Assembly: GCA_019422005.1 (NCBI GenBank)
Contig: JAHZEF010000036.1
Span: 1-16,598 of the forward strand
DNA from: Clostridiales bacterium
GTDB taxonomy: Bacteria; Bacillota; Clostridia; Oscillospirales; Oscillospiraceae
Length of the DNA: 16,598 nucleotides
Reading direction: 5' to 3'
Below are positions 6,085-12,808 of this stretch, piece by piece; position 1 is the stretch's first letter; each line of letters begins with the position of its first letter. Both the position numbers and the translations under genes were made by a program. The notes beneath the pieces were generated by a model, which ran no database searches, had not been told where the DNA came from, and worked only from the letters and a program-made list of their open reading frames with translations.

Positions 6085-7884
6085 TCAGGCCTGTGCTTCG
6101 TCCGGTTCCCGCCGCGTCACCGCGATGGACAGATCATCCAGCTGCTGCCCGTCGACAACGTCGGGGCAGGACATCATCAGGTCTGCCGCCGTCTGCACCT
6201 TCGGGAAGGCGATCACATCCCGGATGGACTCCGCCCCGGTCATCAGCATGACCAGCCGGTCCAGCCCGTAGGCCAGGCCGCCGTGGGGCGGCGCGCCGTA
6301 TTTGAAGGCGTTGACCAGATGGCCGAAGCGCTCCTCAATTTCGGCCTCGCTGATCCCCAGCGCCTGGAAGGCCTTTTCCTGCAGCTCCGGCGTGTTGATC
6401 CGGATGGAGCCGCCGCCGAGCTCACAGCCGTTGAGCACAATGTCATACGCTCTGGCGCGGCAGTGCTTCTTGTCGGTAAGGATTTTGTCCGCATCCTCCT
6501 CCATGGGGGCGGTGAAGGGGTGGTGCATGGCCATGAAGCGGCCTTCCTCTTCGCTCCACTCGAACATGGGGAACTCCGTCACCCAGAGGAACTTGAATTC
6601 ATTGGGGTTCAGGATGCCCAGCTGCCTGGCGCATTCGCAGCGCAGCGCGCCCAGCGATGCAAACACCACCTCGTCCTTGGCGTCCGCCACGATCAGGATC
6701 AGGTCGCCGTCCCTGGCGCCGGCCCGCTCCAGAATGGCCTTCTGCTCCGCCTCGGTGAGGAATTTTGCGTAGGATGACGTGACGCTGCCCTCGTGCAGCC
6801 GGGTCCAGGCCAGCCCCTTTGCCTTGTAGGTTCTGGCGAAGTCCTGGAGCTTGTCGATTTTTTTGCGGGGGAAGTCGGCGGCGCGGCCGTCCAGGTTGAT
6901 CAGACGCACGGAGCCGCCGTTTTTCACGGCGTCCGCGAACACGGAGAAACCGCAGTCCCGGACAAGGTCGCTGATGTCCTTCAGCTCGAACCCGAACCGC
7001 AGGTCCGGCTTGTCGGAGCCGAAGCGGTCCATGGCCTCGCGCCAGGGCATTCTCAGGAACGGCGCCGGAACGTCCACGTTCAGGATTTCCCGGAACACCC
7101 GCTGCAGGAACCCTTCCTGGATGGTCTGGATCTGCTCTTCGTCCAGGAAGCTCATCTCCAGGTCGATCTGGGTAAATTCCGGCTGCCGGTCGGCCCGCAG
7201 ATCCTCGTCGCGGAAGCAGCGGGCGATCTGGAAATAGCGGTCAAACCCGGAGAGCATCAGCAGCTGCTTGTATTGCTGCGGGCTCTGCGGCAGGGCGTAA
7301 AACTTGCCGGGATGGACACGGGAGGGCACCAGATAGTCCCGCGCGCCTTCCGGCGTGGATTTGGTCAGAATGGGCGTTTCAATTTCCAGGAAGCCGTTTT
7401 CATCAAAATAATCCCGGCAGATTTTCACAATGCGGTGGCGCAGGGCGATCATCCGCTGCATGTCCGGCCGCCGCAGATCCAGATAGCGGTACTTCAGCCG
7501 CAGCATATCGTTGGCCCTGGAGTGCTCGACGATTTCAAAGGGCGGCGTCTCGGCCCGGGCCAGCAGCCGCAGCTCGGTCACGTCGATTTCAATGTCGCCG
7601 GTGGCGATCTTTTTGGATTTGCTCTCCCGCTCCCGGACGACGCCGGTGGCGGCCACCACGTATTCGGCCCGCAGCGAGGCGGCCTTCTCAAAGATGGCCC
7701 GGTCGGTGCCGTCGCCGAAGGACAGCTGGACAAGGCCGGAACGGTCGCGCAGATCCACAAAGATCAGGCCGCCCAGATCCCGCTGCCGCTGCACCCAGCC
7801 GCACACGGAGACCGTTTTCCCTGCGTCGGCCAGACGCAGTTCGCCGCAGTAGTTGGTACGTTTGAATCCGGATAATGTATCCAT
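6085..7884 (-). CDS. aspS: aspartate--tRNA ligase
   Basis: The 599-residue bacterial-type class II enzyme charges tRNA-Asp. An N-terminal OB-fold anticodon domain (about 1-110, VCGWVQRQRDLGGLIFVDLR) is followed by the catalytic core with motif 1 around 163-185 (FLEIETPILTKSTPEGARDY) and motif 2 around 221-241 (ARCFRDEDLRADRQPEF). The bacterial GAD insertion lies at about 283-425, and motif 3 is GGLAYGLDRL (535-544). Leu37 occupies the position where many non-discriminating AspRS carry His, which hints at a discriminating enzyme; this is inference. ATG 7884 is chosen because aggag lies 9 bases upstream; a TTG three codons earlier is less well placed. The gene is 64 bp downstream of hisS on the same strand, with no promoter seen, so it should share the T-box-controlled transcript. 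Confidence 0.97.
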   Translation of the reverse strand: MDTLSGFKRTNYCGELRLADAGKTVSVCGWVQRQRDLGGLIFVDLRDRSGLVQLSFGDGTDRAIFEKAASLRAEYVVAATGVVRERESKSKKIATGDIEIDVTELRLLARAETPPFEIVEHSRANDMLRLKYRYLDLRRPDMQRMIALRHRIVKICRDYFDENGFLEIETPILTKSTPEGARDYLVPSRVHPGKFYALPQSPQQYKQLLMLSGFDRYFQIARCFRDEDLRADRQPEFTQIDLEMSFLDEEQIQTIQEGFLQRVFREILNVDVPAPFLRMPWREAMDRFGSDKPDLRFGFELKDISDLVRDCGFSVFADAVKNGGSVRLINLDGRAADFPRKKIDKLQDFARTYKAKGLAWTRLHEGSVTSSYAKFLTEAEQKAILERAGARDGDLILIVADAKDEVVFASLGALRCECARQLGILNPNEFKFLWVTEFPMFEWSEEEGRFMAMHHPFTAPMEEDADKILTDKKHCRARAYDIVLNGCELGGGSIRINTPELQEKAFQALGISEAEIEERFGHLVNAFKYGAPPHGGLAYGLDRLVMLMTGAESIRDVIAFPKVQTAADLMMSCPDVVDGQQLDDLSIAVTRREPDEAQA

Positions 7885-7948
7885 AATTGACAACTCCTAA
7901 AAATTGGATTGAAATTGGAAAGGCAGTCTTCTGCCGGCCGGGCCGGGC

Positions 7949-9295
7949 TTACTCCAGGATGACCGGGCCTTTGTTCTTTTCGCGGAGGCCGGCCTGGATG
8001 CGCGCGACTGTATCGGCCAGGGGCAGCCTGGTCTGCTCGCCGCTCTGCATGTCCTTGCAGGCAACCGTGCCGGCGGCGATTTCGTCTTCCCCCAGGAAGA
8101 TCACATAGGGAATGCCCAGCCTGTCGGCGTAACTCATTTTGGCCTTGAATTTTTTGGCTTCCGTGTACAGCTGCGTCCGGATCCCGGCGCTGCGCAGCGC
8201 CGTGGAGAGCGTGATGGCGGGCTTCAGGTCCTCGGTCATGGGCAGGACCAGAACGTCAGCAGGCGCGGTGGGCAGCGCGGGATTCAGCATGCCCTGCTCG
8301 CCCAGCACATAGAACAGCCTGGTCAGGCCGATGGAAATTCCCACGCCGGGCAGGGGGCGGTCGATATAGTAGGCGGCAAGGTTGTCGTACCGGCCGCCGG
8401 AACAGACGGAACCGATCTCCGGATGGTCCGGAAGCATGGTCTCATAGACCGTGCCGGTGTAGTAATCCAGGCCCCGGGCAATGGTCAGATCCACGGCAAA
8501 TTGTTCTGCCGGAACGCCGAAGGCGTCCAGATTGTCCACAACGGCCCGCAGTTCCCCGAGGCCGGCGTCAAAGATCCCGTTCCGGCCCTGGTAAGCGGAC
8601 AGCGCCGTCAGAACGTCTTCCCGGATGGAGATAAACCGGAGGATTTCATCCGCCTGCGCTTCGGTGAGGCCGCTGTCGCCGATCAGAATGGCCCGGACCT
8701 TATCCGGCCCGATCTTGTCCAGCTTGTCCACGGTGCGCATGATTTCACCGGACTGCCCGGAAAGCCCCAGCATGGCGTAAAAGCCGTTCAGGATCTTCCG
8801 GTTGTTGATCCGGATCTGAAAGCGCCGGAGCCCGAGCCGTGAAAACGTCTGATAGATAATGGCAGGGATTTCCGCCTCGTTGAGGATGGACAGCTGCCCG
8901 TCGCCGATGATGTCGATATCCGCCTGATAGAACTCACGGAACCGGCCCCGCTGGGCCCGCTCGCCCCGGTAGACCTTGCCGATCTGGTAGCGCCGGAACG
9001 GGAAGGTCAGCTCCCCGTAATGGAGGGCCACGTACTTGGCCAGAGGTACGGTCAGGTCAAAGCGGAGCGCCAGGTCGCTGTCCCCCTTCTGGAAGCGGTA
9101 GATCTGCTTTTCCGTCTCCCCGCCGCCCTTGGCCAGCAGCACGTCGGCGGATTCGATGGCCGGCGTGTCCAGCGGGGTGAAGCCGTAGCGGGAATAGGTC
9201 TCCCGGAGGATTTCCATGATGCGCTCCATCTGCTGCTGCGGCGCAGGCAGCAGCTCCATAAAGCCGGAAAGCGTCCGGGGTTTCATTTGTGCCAT
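7949..9295 (-). CDS. hisS: histidine--tRNA ligase
   Basis: The 448-residue class II synthetase charges tRNA-His. Motif 2 is RGERAQRGRFREFYQ (110-124). The HisRS-specific signatures RGLDYYTGTVYE (274-285) and GGRYDNL (300-306) are intact, and motif 3 is GVGISIGLTRL (317-327). A C-terminal anticodon-binding domain occupies about 345-440. ATG 9295 is chosen because agaaagga lies about 10 bases upstream; the ATG eight codons earlier, at 9319, includes that Shine-Dalgarno within its own coding sequence. It follows a small membrane-protein gene by 28 bp and precedes aspS. The T-box leader upstream has a candidate His (CAC) specifier, so expression should rise when tRNA-His is uncharged. Confidence 0.97.
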   Translation of the reverse strand: MAQMKPRTLSGFMELLPAPQQQMERIMEILRETYSRYGFTPLDTPAIESADVLLAKGGGETEKQIYRFQKGDSDLALRFDLTVPLAKYVALHYGELTFPFRRYQIGKVYRGERAQRGRFREFYQADIDIIGDGQLSILNEAEIPAIIYQTFSRLGLRRFQIRINNRKILNGFYAMLGLSGQSGEIMRTVDKLDKIGPDKVRAILIGDSGLTEAQADEILRFISIREDVLTALSAYQGRNGIFDAGLGELRAVVDNLDAFGVPAEQFAVDLTIARGLDYYTGTVYETMLPDHPEIGSVCSGGRYDNLAAYYIDRPLPGVGISIGLTRLFYVLGEQGMLNPALPTAPADVLVLPMTEDLKPAITLSTALRSAGIRTQLYTEAKKFKAKMSYADRLGIPYVIFLGEDEIAAGTVACKDMQSGEQTRLPLADTVARIQAGLREKNKGPVILE

Positions 9296-9323
9296 ATTTG
9301 TTGATTCCTTTCTGGACATATTT

Positions 9324-9545
9324 TCATCTTCTTCGGCTCAGCCAGGGCAGCGCGCCGGCGGCCAGGCCTGCCGCCAGGGAAACAATCCCCTTGAGCGGCG
9401 CCATGTGGCGCACGCTCGCCCGGAAATACTCTGCCGGCGGCGCGGCCAGCTTGATCCGCATCCCCGGGATCAGGTAACACATTGCAAGGTAAACTGCCGC
9501 GAATACCGCCGCGGCCAGTGCCACAGACAAAACGGTGCGTTTCAT
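9324..9545 (-). CDS. small two-helix membrane protein between the T-box leader and hisS
   Basis: The 73-residue protein has two predicted transmembrane helices, at about 5-27 (VLSVALAAAVFAAVYLAMCY core) and 51-69 (LKGIVSLAAGLAAGALPWL). Both ends are basic (MKR at the start, SRRR at the end), which favours both termini in the cytoplasm by the positive-inside rule. I do not recognise the family. It looks real: aaaggaagg lies just before the ATG at 9545, its composition is strongly membrane-like, and it fits exactly between the T-box terminator and hisS with only 28 bp to spare. It must share the T-box control. Whether it has a role in synthetase expression or is an unrelated passenger is unknown. 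Confidence 0.75.
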   Translation of the reverse strand: MKRTVLSVALAAAVFAAVYLAMCYLIPGMRIKLAAPPAEYFRASVRHMAPLKGIVSLAAGLAAGALPWLSRRR

Positions 9546-9572
9546 ACGAACCTTCCTTTCCGGCGCCTCTGC

Positions 9573-9608
9573 AAAAAACGCTCCCGTCCCCTGGATTGGG
9601 ACGAGAGC
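9573..9608 (-). terminator. T-box regulated terminator
   Basis: gctctcgtccc (9608-9598) pairs with gggacgggagc (9590-9580) with one G.T wobble, followed by gtttttt to 9573. The 5' arm can instead pair within the T-box antiterminator when uncharged tRNA binds. Confidence 0.92.
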
Positions 9609-9795
9609 ATTCCGCGCTTCGTGGTGCCGCCCAAATTCGGGGCCTTGCCCCCTTCTGGCCCCGGCAACGGCGGGGGGCGGCGTTTTTACCCAAGGGGCTT
9701 ATGCACCTGCCCGGCGGCTGCCCTTCCCGCGGCACACTCCGTGAAGGGCTTTCAGCCTCGGCCCCTGCTCTCTGTCCGGCGCGCCTGCGGCACTG
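9573..9795 (-). promoter_or_regulatory. T-box leader (tRNA-sensing riboswitch) for hisS-aspS, candidate His specifier
   Basis: On the minus strand the T-box core TGGGCGGCACCACG lies at 9633-9620, followed directly by the competing terminator (9608-9573), the layout of a T-box antiterminator/terminator switch. Upstream, a stem III-like hairpin (ggggcc/ggcccc, about 9661-9639) precedes the core. A stem I-like region holds gacagagagc on its 5' side and the apical segment ggctgaaagcc. On the 3' side of stem I the internal loop contains CAC at 9743-9741 in cttCACggag, matching the His codon expected from hisS. The T-box class is secure from the core and terminator; the exact specifier and the 5' boundary are my reading of an unaided fold. 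The leader starts within about 30 bp of the preceding gene's stop, with no promoter visible in between. Confidence 0.9.
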
Positions 9796-9822
9796 CCTCC
9801 GCGCCGCCGCGCCCTTTTGCCG

Positions 9823-10239
9823 TCAATGAATGGAAGTCCGGGGATGGACCATGTCGCGCCAATCCAGGTCGCCGCGCTGCAGGCCGAGAATCAGCATCTC
9901 CGCCGTGGCCAGGTTGGTGGCGACCGGCACGTTGTGCGCCTCACACAGCCGCAGGGTCTGCATGACGCGCTGATCCTCCCAGGGGTCGTTGTCGTTGGGG
10001 TCGGAGAAAATAATCACCATATCAATCTCGTTATAGGCAATCCGCGCATCAACCTGCTGGTGACCGCCCTGGGAGCGGGCCAGGAACAGCGACACCGGCA
10101 GCCCGGTGGCGTCGGCAACCAGCCGCCCGGTGGTGGCGGTGGCGGAGAGATTGTGCTTGGAGAGGATGCTCTTGTAGGCGGTGCAGAATTGGACCATCAG
10201 TTCCTTTTTCTTGTCATGGGCCATTACCGTAATATTCAT
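9823..10239 (-). CDS. mgsA: methylglyoxal synthase-fold protein with altered active site
   Basis: The 138-residue protein is clearly in the methylglyoxal synthase family: VMAHDKKKELMVQF at the N-terminus, ATATTGRL at 33-40 and PVATNLATAEMLILGL at 105-120. MgsA converts dihydroxyacetone phosphate to methylglyoxal and phosphate. Phosphate-site features (HDK at 8-10, TTG at 36-38) remain. However, the segment that in the E. coli enzyme reads SGPMGGDQQ is ARSQGGHQQ here, so the catalytic base Asp71 is His60 and the conserved Gly66 is Arg. The PHDPD segment (His98, Asp101) is PWEDQ here. True methylglyoxal synthase activity is therefore doubtful. ATG 10239 follows ggag with 8-base spacing; an upstream in-frame GTG at 10248 is less likely. 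It is 37 bp after minD, a pairing seen in Clostridia, and probably co-transcribed with it. Confidence 0.85.
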   Translation of the reverse strand: MNITVMAHDKKKELMVQFCTAYKSILSKHNLSATATTGRLVADATGLPVSLFLARSQGGHQQVDARIAYNEIDMVIIFSDPNDNDPWEDQRVMQTLRLCEAHNVPVATNLATAEMLILGLQRGDLDWRDMVHPRTSIH

Positions 10240-10276
10240 TTGTATCACTCCGTCTCGTATCAGTGGGTGGATGGTC

Positions 10277-11014
10277 TCAGATGTGCATCAGCGGCACCCG
10301 CCGGCCGCACAGACGGCGGGCAATATGAAGACACGCGACGGCGGCGCCGCGGTCGGTGTACAGGATCAGAGGCTTGCCGGCCGCCGCTGCCAGCGTTACG
10401 TGGACGTCCTCCGGCACAATTCCCAGCAGCGGCAGCCCGACGCCGTCCATGACGTCGTCCACGGTGGCGTCCATCTGCCGGTAAATCCGGGGAGAAACCC
10501 GGTTGACGGTGAGGCGCAGCTCCGCGCCGCTGCCCAGCTCCACCAGATCGGCGGCCCTGGCCGCGTCGCGCAGGGACGCGGGATCCCCGTTGGCCACGAC
10601 CATCACCTGGTCGGCAAAGCAGGTTGCCAGACGGAATCCCGCCCCGATCCCGGCCGGCGCGTCGATCAGGCACCAGTCGAACCGCTGCCGGACCTGCTCC
10701 AGCATCCGGCCGAATGCCGCCGGATCCAGTTCCTCCGGCTGCCGGGTGACAGGCGCCGTCAGCAGAAACAGGCCGCGGATCTGCGGATGCTCCACCGCGT
10801 CGTCCAGCGTGCAGTCCCCTTCCATCACAGCGGAAAACGGGATCACCGCTTCGTCGGCAAGCCCCAGGGAAATATCCAGGTTTCGCAGGCCCACGTCGCA
10901 GTCTATGCAGAGGACGGTCTGCCCCTCGGCAGCCAGACATGCCGCAACGCCGGCGGTCAGACTGGTTTTGCCGGTTCCGCCTTTTCCGGAAATTACCGCC
11001 ATTACCTGACCCAA
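10277..11014 (-). CDS. minD: septum-site determining ATPase MinD-like, short C-terminus
   Basis: This 245-residue P-loop ATPase has the deviant Walker A SGKGGTGKT (9-17; Lys11 and Lys16), the MinD-type DCDVGLRNLDISLGL (38-52) and the signature DAPAGIGAGF (118-127). MinD normally dimerises with ATP on the membrane, recruits MinC and blocks polar division. It ends at RRLCGRRVPLMHI, where MinD proteins normally continue into a linker and an amphipathic membrane-targeting helix; that tail is absent, and no minC or minE is adjacent. The start is TTG 11014: aggagg is 8 bases upstream, MGQVMAVISGKGG fits the family, and the in-frame ATG at residue 5 would be 20 bases from the Shine-Dalgarno. It is first in its transcript, with a good promoter. 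Confidence 0.88.
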   Translation of the reverse strand: MGQVMAVISGKGGTGKTSLTAGVAACLAAEGQTVLCIDCDVGLRNLDISLGLADEAVIPFSAVMEGDCTLDDAVEHPQIRGLFLLTAPVTRQPEELDPAAFGRMLEQVRQRFDWCLIDAPAGIGAGFRLATCFADQVMVVANGDPASLRDAARAADLVELGSGAELRLTVNRVSPRIYRQMDATVDDVMDGVGLPLLGIVPEDVHVTLAAAAGKPLILYTDRGAAVACLHIARRLCGRRVPLMHI

Positions 11015-11053
11015 GCCCCAATCCTCCTGTACGTAAAGTCCGCTATTTCAACT

Positions 11054-11082
11054 ATTATATCCTGAACGCAGCCGGAATTCAA
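11054..11082 (-). promoter_or_regulatory. sigma-A type promoter of minD
   Basis: On the minus strand TTGAAT (11082-11077), a 17-bp spacer and TATAAT (11059-11054). Transcription would begin near 11047, leaving a leader of about 33 bases. It may drive the whole minD-mgsA-(T-box)-hisS-aspS block. Confidence 0.85.
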
Positions 11083-11208
11083 CAGGGCGGATGGGTTTTT
11101 TCAGAACTTTTTCCGGAAGTCTGCCGTTCTGCGGCCAGGAGGCTCCGCGGCGGCGCCTGCGGGCGGTGCGGCCGGTCCTGCGCCGGGCAGATTTTTTTCA
11201 AAAAGGGC

Positions 11209-11237
11209 TTTACAAAAACGAGAATGTGTGCTATTAT
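11209..11237 (+). promoter_or_regulatory. promoter of the perR operon
   Basis: TTTACA (11209-11214), a 17-bp spacer and TATTAT (11232-11237). An overlapping TATAAT at 11235-11240 would need a 20-bp spacer. The start falls near 11244, immediately before a PerR/Fur-type operator. Confidence 0.7.
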
Positions 11238-11248
11238 AATTTTGCAAT

Positions 11249-11263
11249 TGATAATTATTATTG
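11249..11263 (+). promoter_or_regulatory. PerR/Fur-type operator overlapping the perR start site
   Basis: TGATAATTATTATTG is a 7-1-7 inverted repeat. It differs from the PerR consensus TTATAATNATTATAA at three positions and from the Fur consensus TGATAATNATTATCA at two. It sits just downstream of the -10 and ends before the perR Shine-Dalgarno, a position suited to autorepression. Confidence 0.65.
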
Positions 11264-11278
11264 TTTTGGAGCAAGCCT

Positions 11279-11686
11279 ATGGAAAAAATCCGGAAGCGTT
11301 CTAAAAAACGCGACGCCATCCTGGAGTGTATCTGCAGCACGGATACGCACCCCAGCGCCGAATGGGTTTATACGCAGCTGAAGCCGCGGTTTCCCGACCT
11401 GAGCCTGGGGACGGTCTATCGCAATATCAGCATGTTCCGGGAGGAAGGCACCATTGTTTCCATCGGTGTTGTGGACGGCCTGGAGCGCTTCGACGGAAAC
11501 ACGGCGCCGCATGTACACTTTATCTGCGACGGCTGCGGCGCGGTGCTGGATGTCGGGGAGATTGAGGTTCCCACCGAACTGACCAGCCGGGCCGAACGTG
11601 CCACCGGCGGCCGCGTGACTGACTGCCGCCTCTCTTTTTCGGGACGGTGCAGACACTGTAAACCCTGTGATCCAACCAATCATTAG
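11279..11686 (+). CDS. perR: peroxide-responsive repressor PerR (Fur family)
   Basis: The 135-residue Fur-family regulator has an N-terminal winged helix (about 1-75; LSLGTVYRNISMFREEG includes the recognition helix) and a C-terminal dimerisation domain. All five regulatory-metal ligands of B. subtilis PerR have counterparts: His24, Asp72, His78, His80 and Asp91. The use of Asp at the last position, rather than the Glu of Fur, favours PerR. Structural-zinc Cys are at 83/86 (CDGC) and 124/127 (CRHC), with an extra Cys130. PerR with Fe(II) senses hydrogen peroxide by oxidation of the metal-binding His and then leaves DNA. ATG 11279 follows ggag by 7 bases. It leads an operon with two anaerobic oxidative-stress genes, which supports the call, and an operator overlaps its own promoter. 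Confidence 0.9.
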   Translation: MEKIRKRSKKRDAILECICSTDTHPSAEWVYTQLKPRFPDLSLGTVYRNISMFREEGTIVSIGVVDGLERFDGNTAPHVHFICDGCGAVLDVGEIEVPTELTSRAERATGGRVTDCRLSFSGRCRHCKPCDPTNH

Positions 11687-11722
11687 TATCATAGAGAAAA
11701 ATTATTTTTGGAGGAATTGATT

Positions 11723-12292
11723 ATGAAAAAGTTCGTATGTTCTGTCTGCGGTTATGTTTACGAAGGCGACGCTGCGCCGGAGAAATGCCCCCAGTGCGGC
11801 GTTCCCGCTTCCAAGTTTGTGGAGCAGAAGGGCGAGATGAGCTGGGCCGCCGAGCATGTGGTCGGCGTGGGCAAGGTGTTTGGCGCCGACGTGCCTGCCG
11901 AGGTGCAGACGGAGATCATCGAAGGCCTGCGCGCCAACTTCAACGGCGAGTGCACGGAGGTGGGCATGTATCTGGCCATGAGCCGCGTTGCCTACCGCGA
12001 GGGCTATCCGGAAATCGGCGACTACTGGTACAAGGCCGGCCTGGAAGAGGCTGAGCACGCCGCCAAGTTTGCCGAGCTGCTGGGCGAAGTCATCACGGAT
12101 TCCTCCAAGAAGAATCTGGAGATGCGCGTTGAGGCGGAGAACGGCGCCACCATGGGCAAGTTCGAGCTGGCCAAGCTGGCCAAGCAGTACAACCTGGACG
12201 CTATCCACGATACCGTCCATGAGATGGCCCGCGACGAAGCGAGACACGGCAGAGCGTTTGCCGGCCTGCTGAAGCGCTATTTCGGCGCCTGA
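11723..12292 (+). CDS. rbr: reverse rubrerythrin (NADH peroxidase type)
   Basis: The 189-residue protein has an N-terminal rubredoxin domain with Cys6, Cys9, Cys22 and Cys25 (CSVCG and CPQCG), followed by a ferritin-like four-helix domain. Di-iron ligand candidates are Glu76/Glu79, Glu109-x2-His112, Glu139 and Glu172-x2-His175. Classical rubrerythrin has the rubredoxin domain at the C-terminus; the swapped order here is the reverse type known from clostridia, where it reduces peroxide, and oxygen, with electrons from NADH via a reductase. ggagga lies 8 bases before the ATG. It begins 36 bp after perR, with no separate promoter or operator seen, so it should be under the perR promoter and induced by peroxide. 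Confidence 0.93.
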   Translation: MKKFVCSVCGYVYEGDAAPEKCPQCGVPASKFVEQKGEMSWAAEHVVGVGKVFGADVPAEVQTEIIEGLRANFNGECTEVGMYLAMSRVAYREGYPEIGDYWYKAGLEEAEHAAKFAELLGEVITDSSKKNLEMRVEAENGATMGKFELAKLAKQYNLDAIHDTVHEMARDEARHGRAFAGLLKRYFGA

Positions 12293-12334
12293 GAGCCGCC
12301 CTGCGGCATCGTTTTCTGAAAGGAAGCGTTTTCA

Positions 12335-12664
12335 TTGAAAATCAGATTGGACCGCGATATTGCCGAATTCATTCCGGAGAACCCTGCAGAGGCTACGGAA
12401 CTGGAGGCGCTCTGGATCAAAATGGGCAACTGCGTCGGCGAAACCAAGCGCCTGGAGCCCATGGGCGTCTACGTAAAGAGCGAACAGAAGTCGGCAAAGT
12501 TCCATATCGAAGGGCTGACCGAAGAAGAGGCCAAGGCCATTCCGCAGGTGCTGGCGCCCTACGATACGGATGTTTACTGCATCATCTGCAACCGTACGGA
12601 GCATGTCAAGGCCGGAGAGCCGATTCCGTTCTGCTGCGGCAGGCTGATGGAAATTCTGGACTGA
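12335..12664 (+). CDS. desulforedoxin-like protein with unknown N-terminal domain
   Basis: The 109-residue protein ends in a probable desulforedoxin-like iron site: Cys82-x2-Cys85 then Cys100-Cys101-Gly and a Met three residues on (CIIC...CCGRLM), the same CxxC...CC-G order as desulforedoxin and the N-terminal domain of desulfoferrodoxin. The first ~75 residues do not match a family I know, and the His ligands of superoxide reductase are absent, so it is not itself a full desulfoferrodoxin. An additional Cys33 lies in the N-terminal part. The start is TTG 12335 with aaagga about 10 bases upstream; the first in-frame ATG is at codon 30. It is 42 bp after the reverse rubrerythrin and last before the terminator. 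A role as electron carrier or reductase in peroxide/superoxide defence is inferred from context. Confidence 0.7.
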   Translation: MKIRLDRDIAEFIPENPAEATELEALWIKMGNCVGETKRLEPMGVYVKSEQKSAKFHIEGLTEEEAKAIPQVLAPYDTDVYCIICNRTEHVKAGEPIPFCCGRLMEILD

Positions 12665-12680
12665 GCGTCCTGCAACACTG

Positions 12681-12720
12681 CAAATCCCCGACCCGGCCTG
12701 CCCGGCCGGCGACGGATTTG
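12681..12720. terminator. hairpin after the perR operon
   Basis: Outer arms caaatcc (12681-12687) and ggatttg (12714-12720) enclose an inner 6-bp stem (12693-12698 with 12704-12709). There is no T-run directly after it; a run of six T lies 16 bp on. It may assist the stronger terminator that follows. Confidence 0.4.
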
Positions 12721-12752
12721 AACATAATGCCCCTCATTTTTTGACCCCCTCG

Positions 12753-12797
12753 AAAAGGCCCGTCCGGAGCTGGTTCCTCCGGACGGGCCGCCTTTTT
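12753..12797. terminator. rho-independent terminator, probably bidirectional
   Basis: A 12-bp perfect stem (12757-12768 with 12778-12789) is followed by gccttttt on the plus strand and gives ccttttcg on the minus strand. It lies between the perR operon and the convergent gene at 12930-13397. Confidence 0.9.
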
Positions 12798-12808
12798 CCG
12801 GGGACAGG

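Noticed and set aside
5791..7875. Long plus-strand open frames opposite darA and aspS
   Set aside because: They are antisense to intact genes and have no motifs or ribosome binding sites.
10181..11065. Plus-strand open frame opposite mgsA and minD
   Set aside because: It is antisense to two recognised families and its composition is not protein-like.
11091..11278. Short open frames upstream of perR
   Set aside because: They overlap the promoter and operator of perR and show no Shine-Dalgarno or conserved motif. The stretch is better read as regulatory DNA.
12335..12664. Desulfoferrodoxin (superoxide reductase) for the gene after the rubrerythrin
   Set aside because: Only a desulforedoxin-like CxxC...CC site is present. 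The His-rich catalytic iron centre of superoxide reductase is missing, and the Cys site is at the C-terminus, not the N-terminus.
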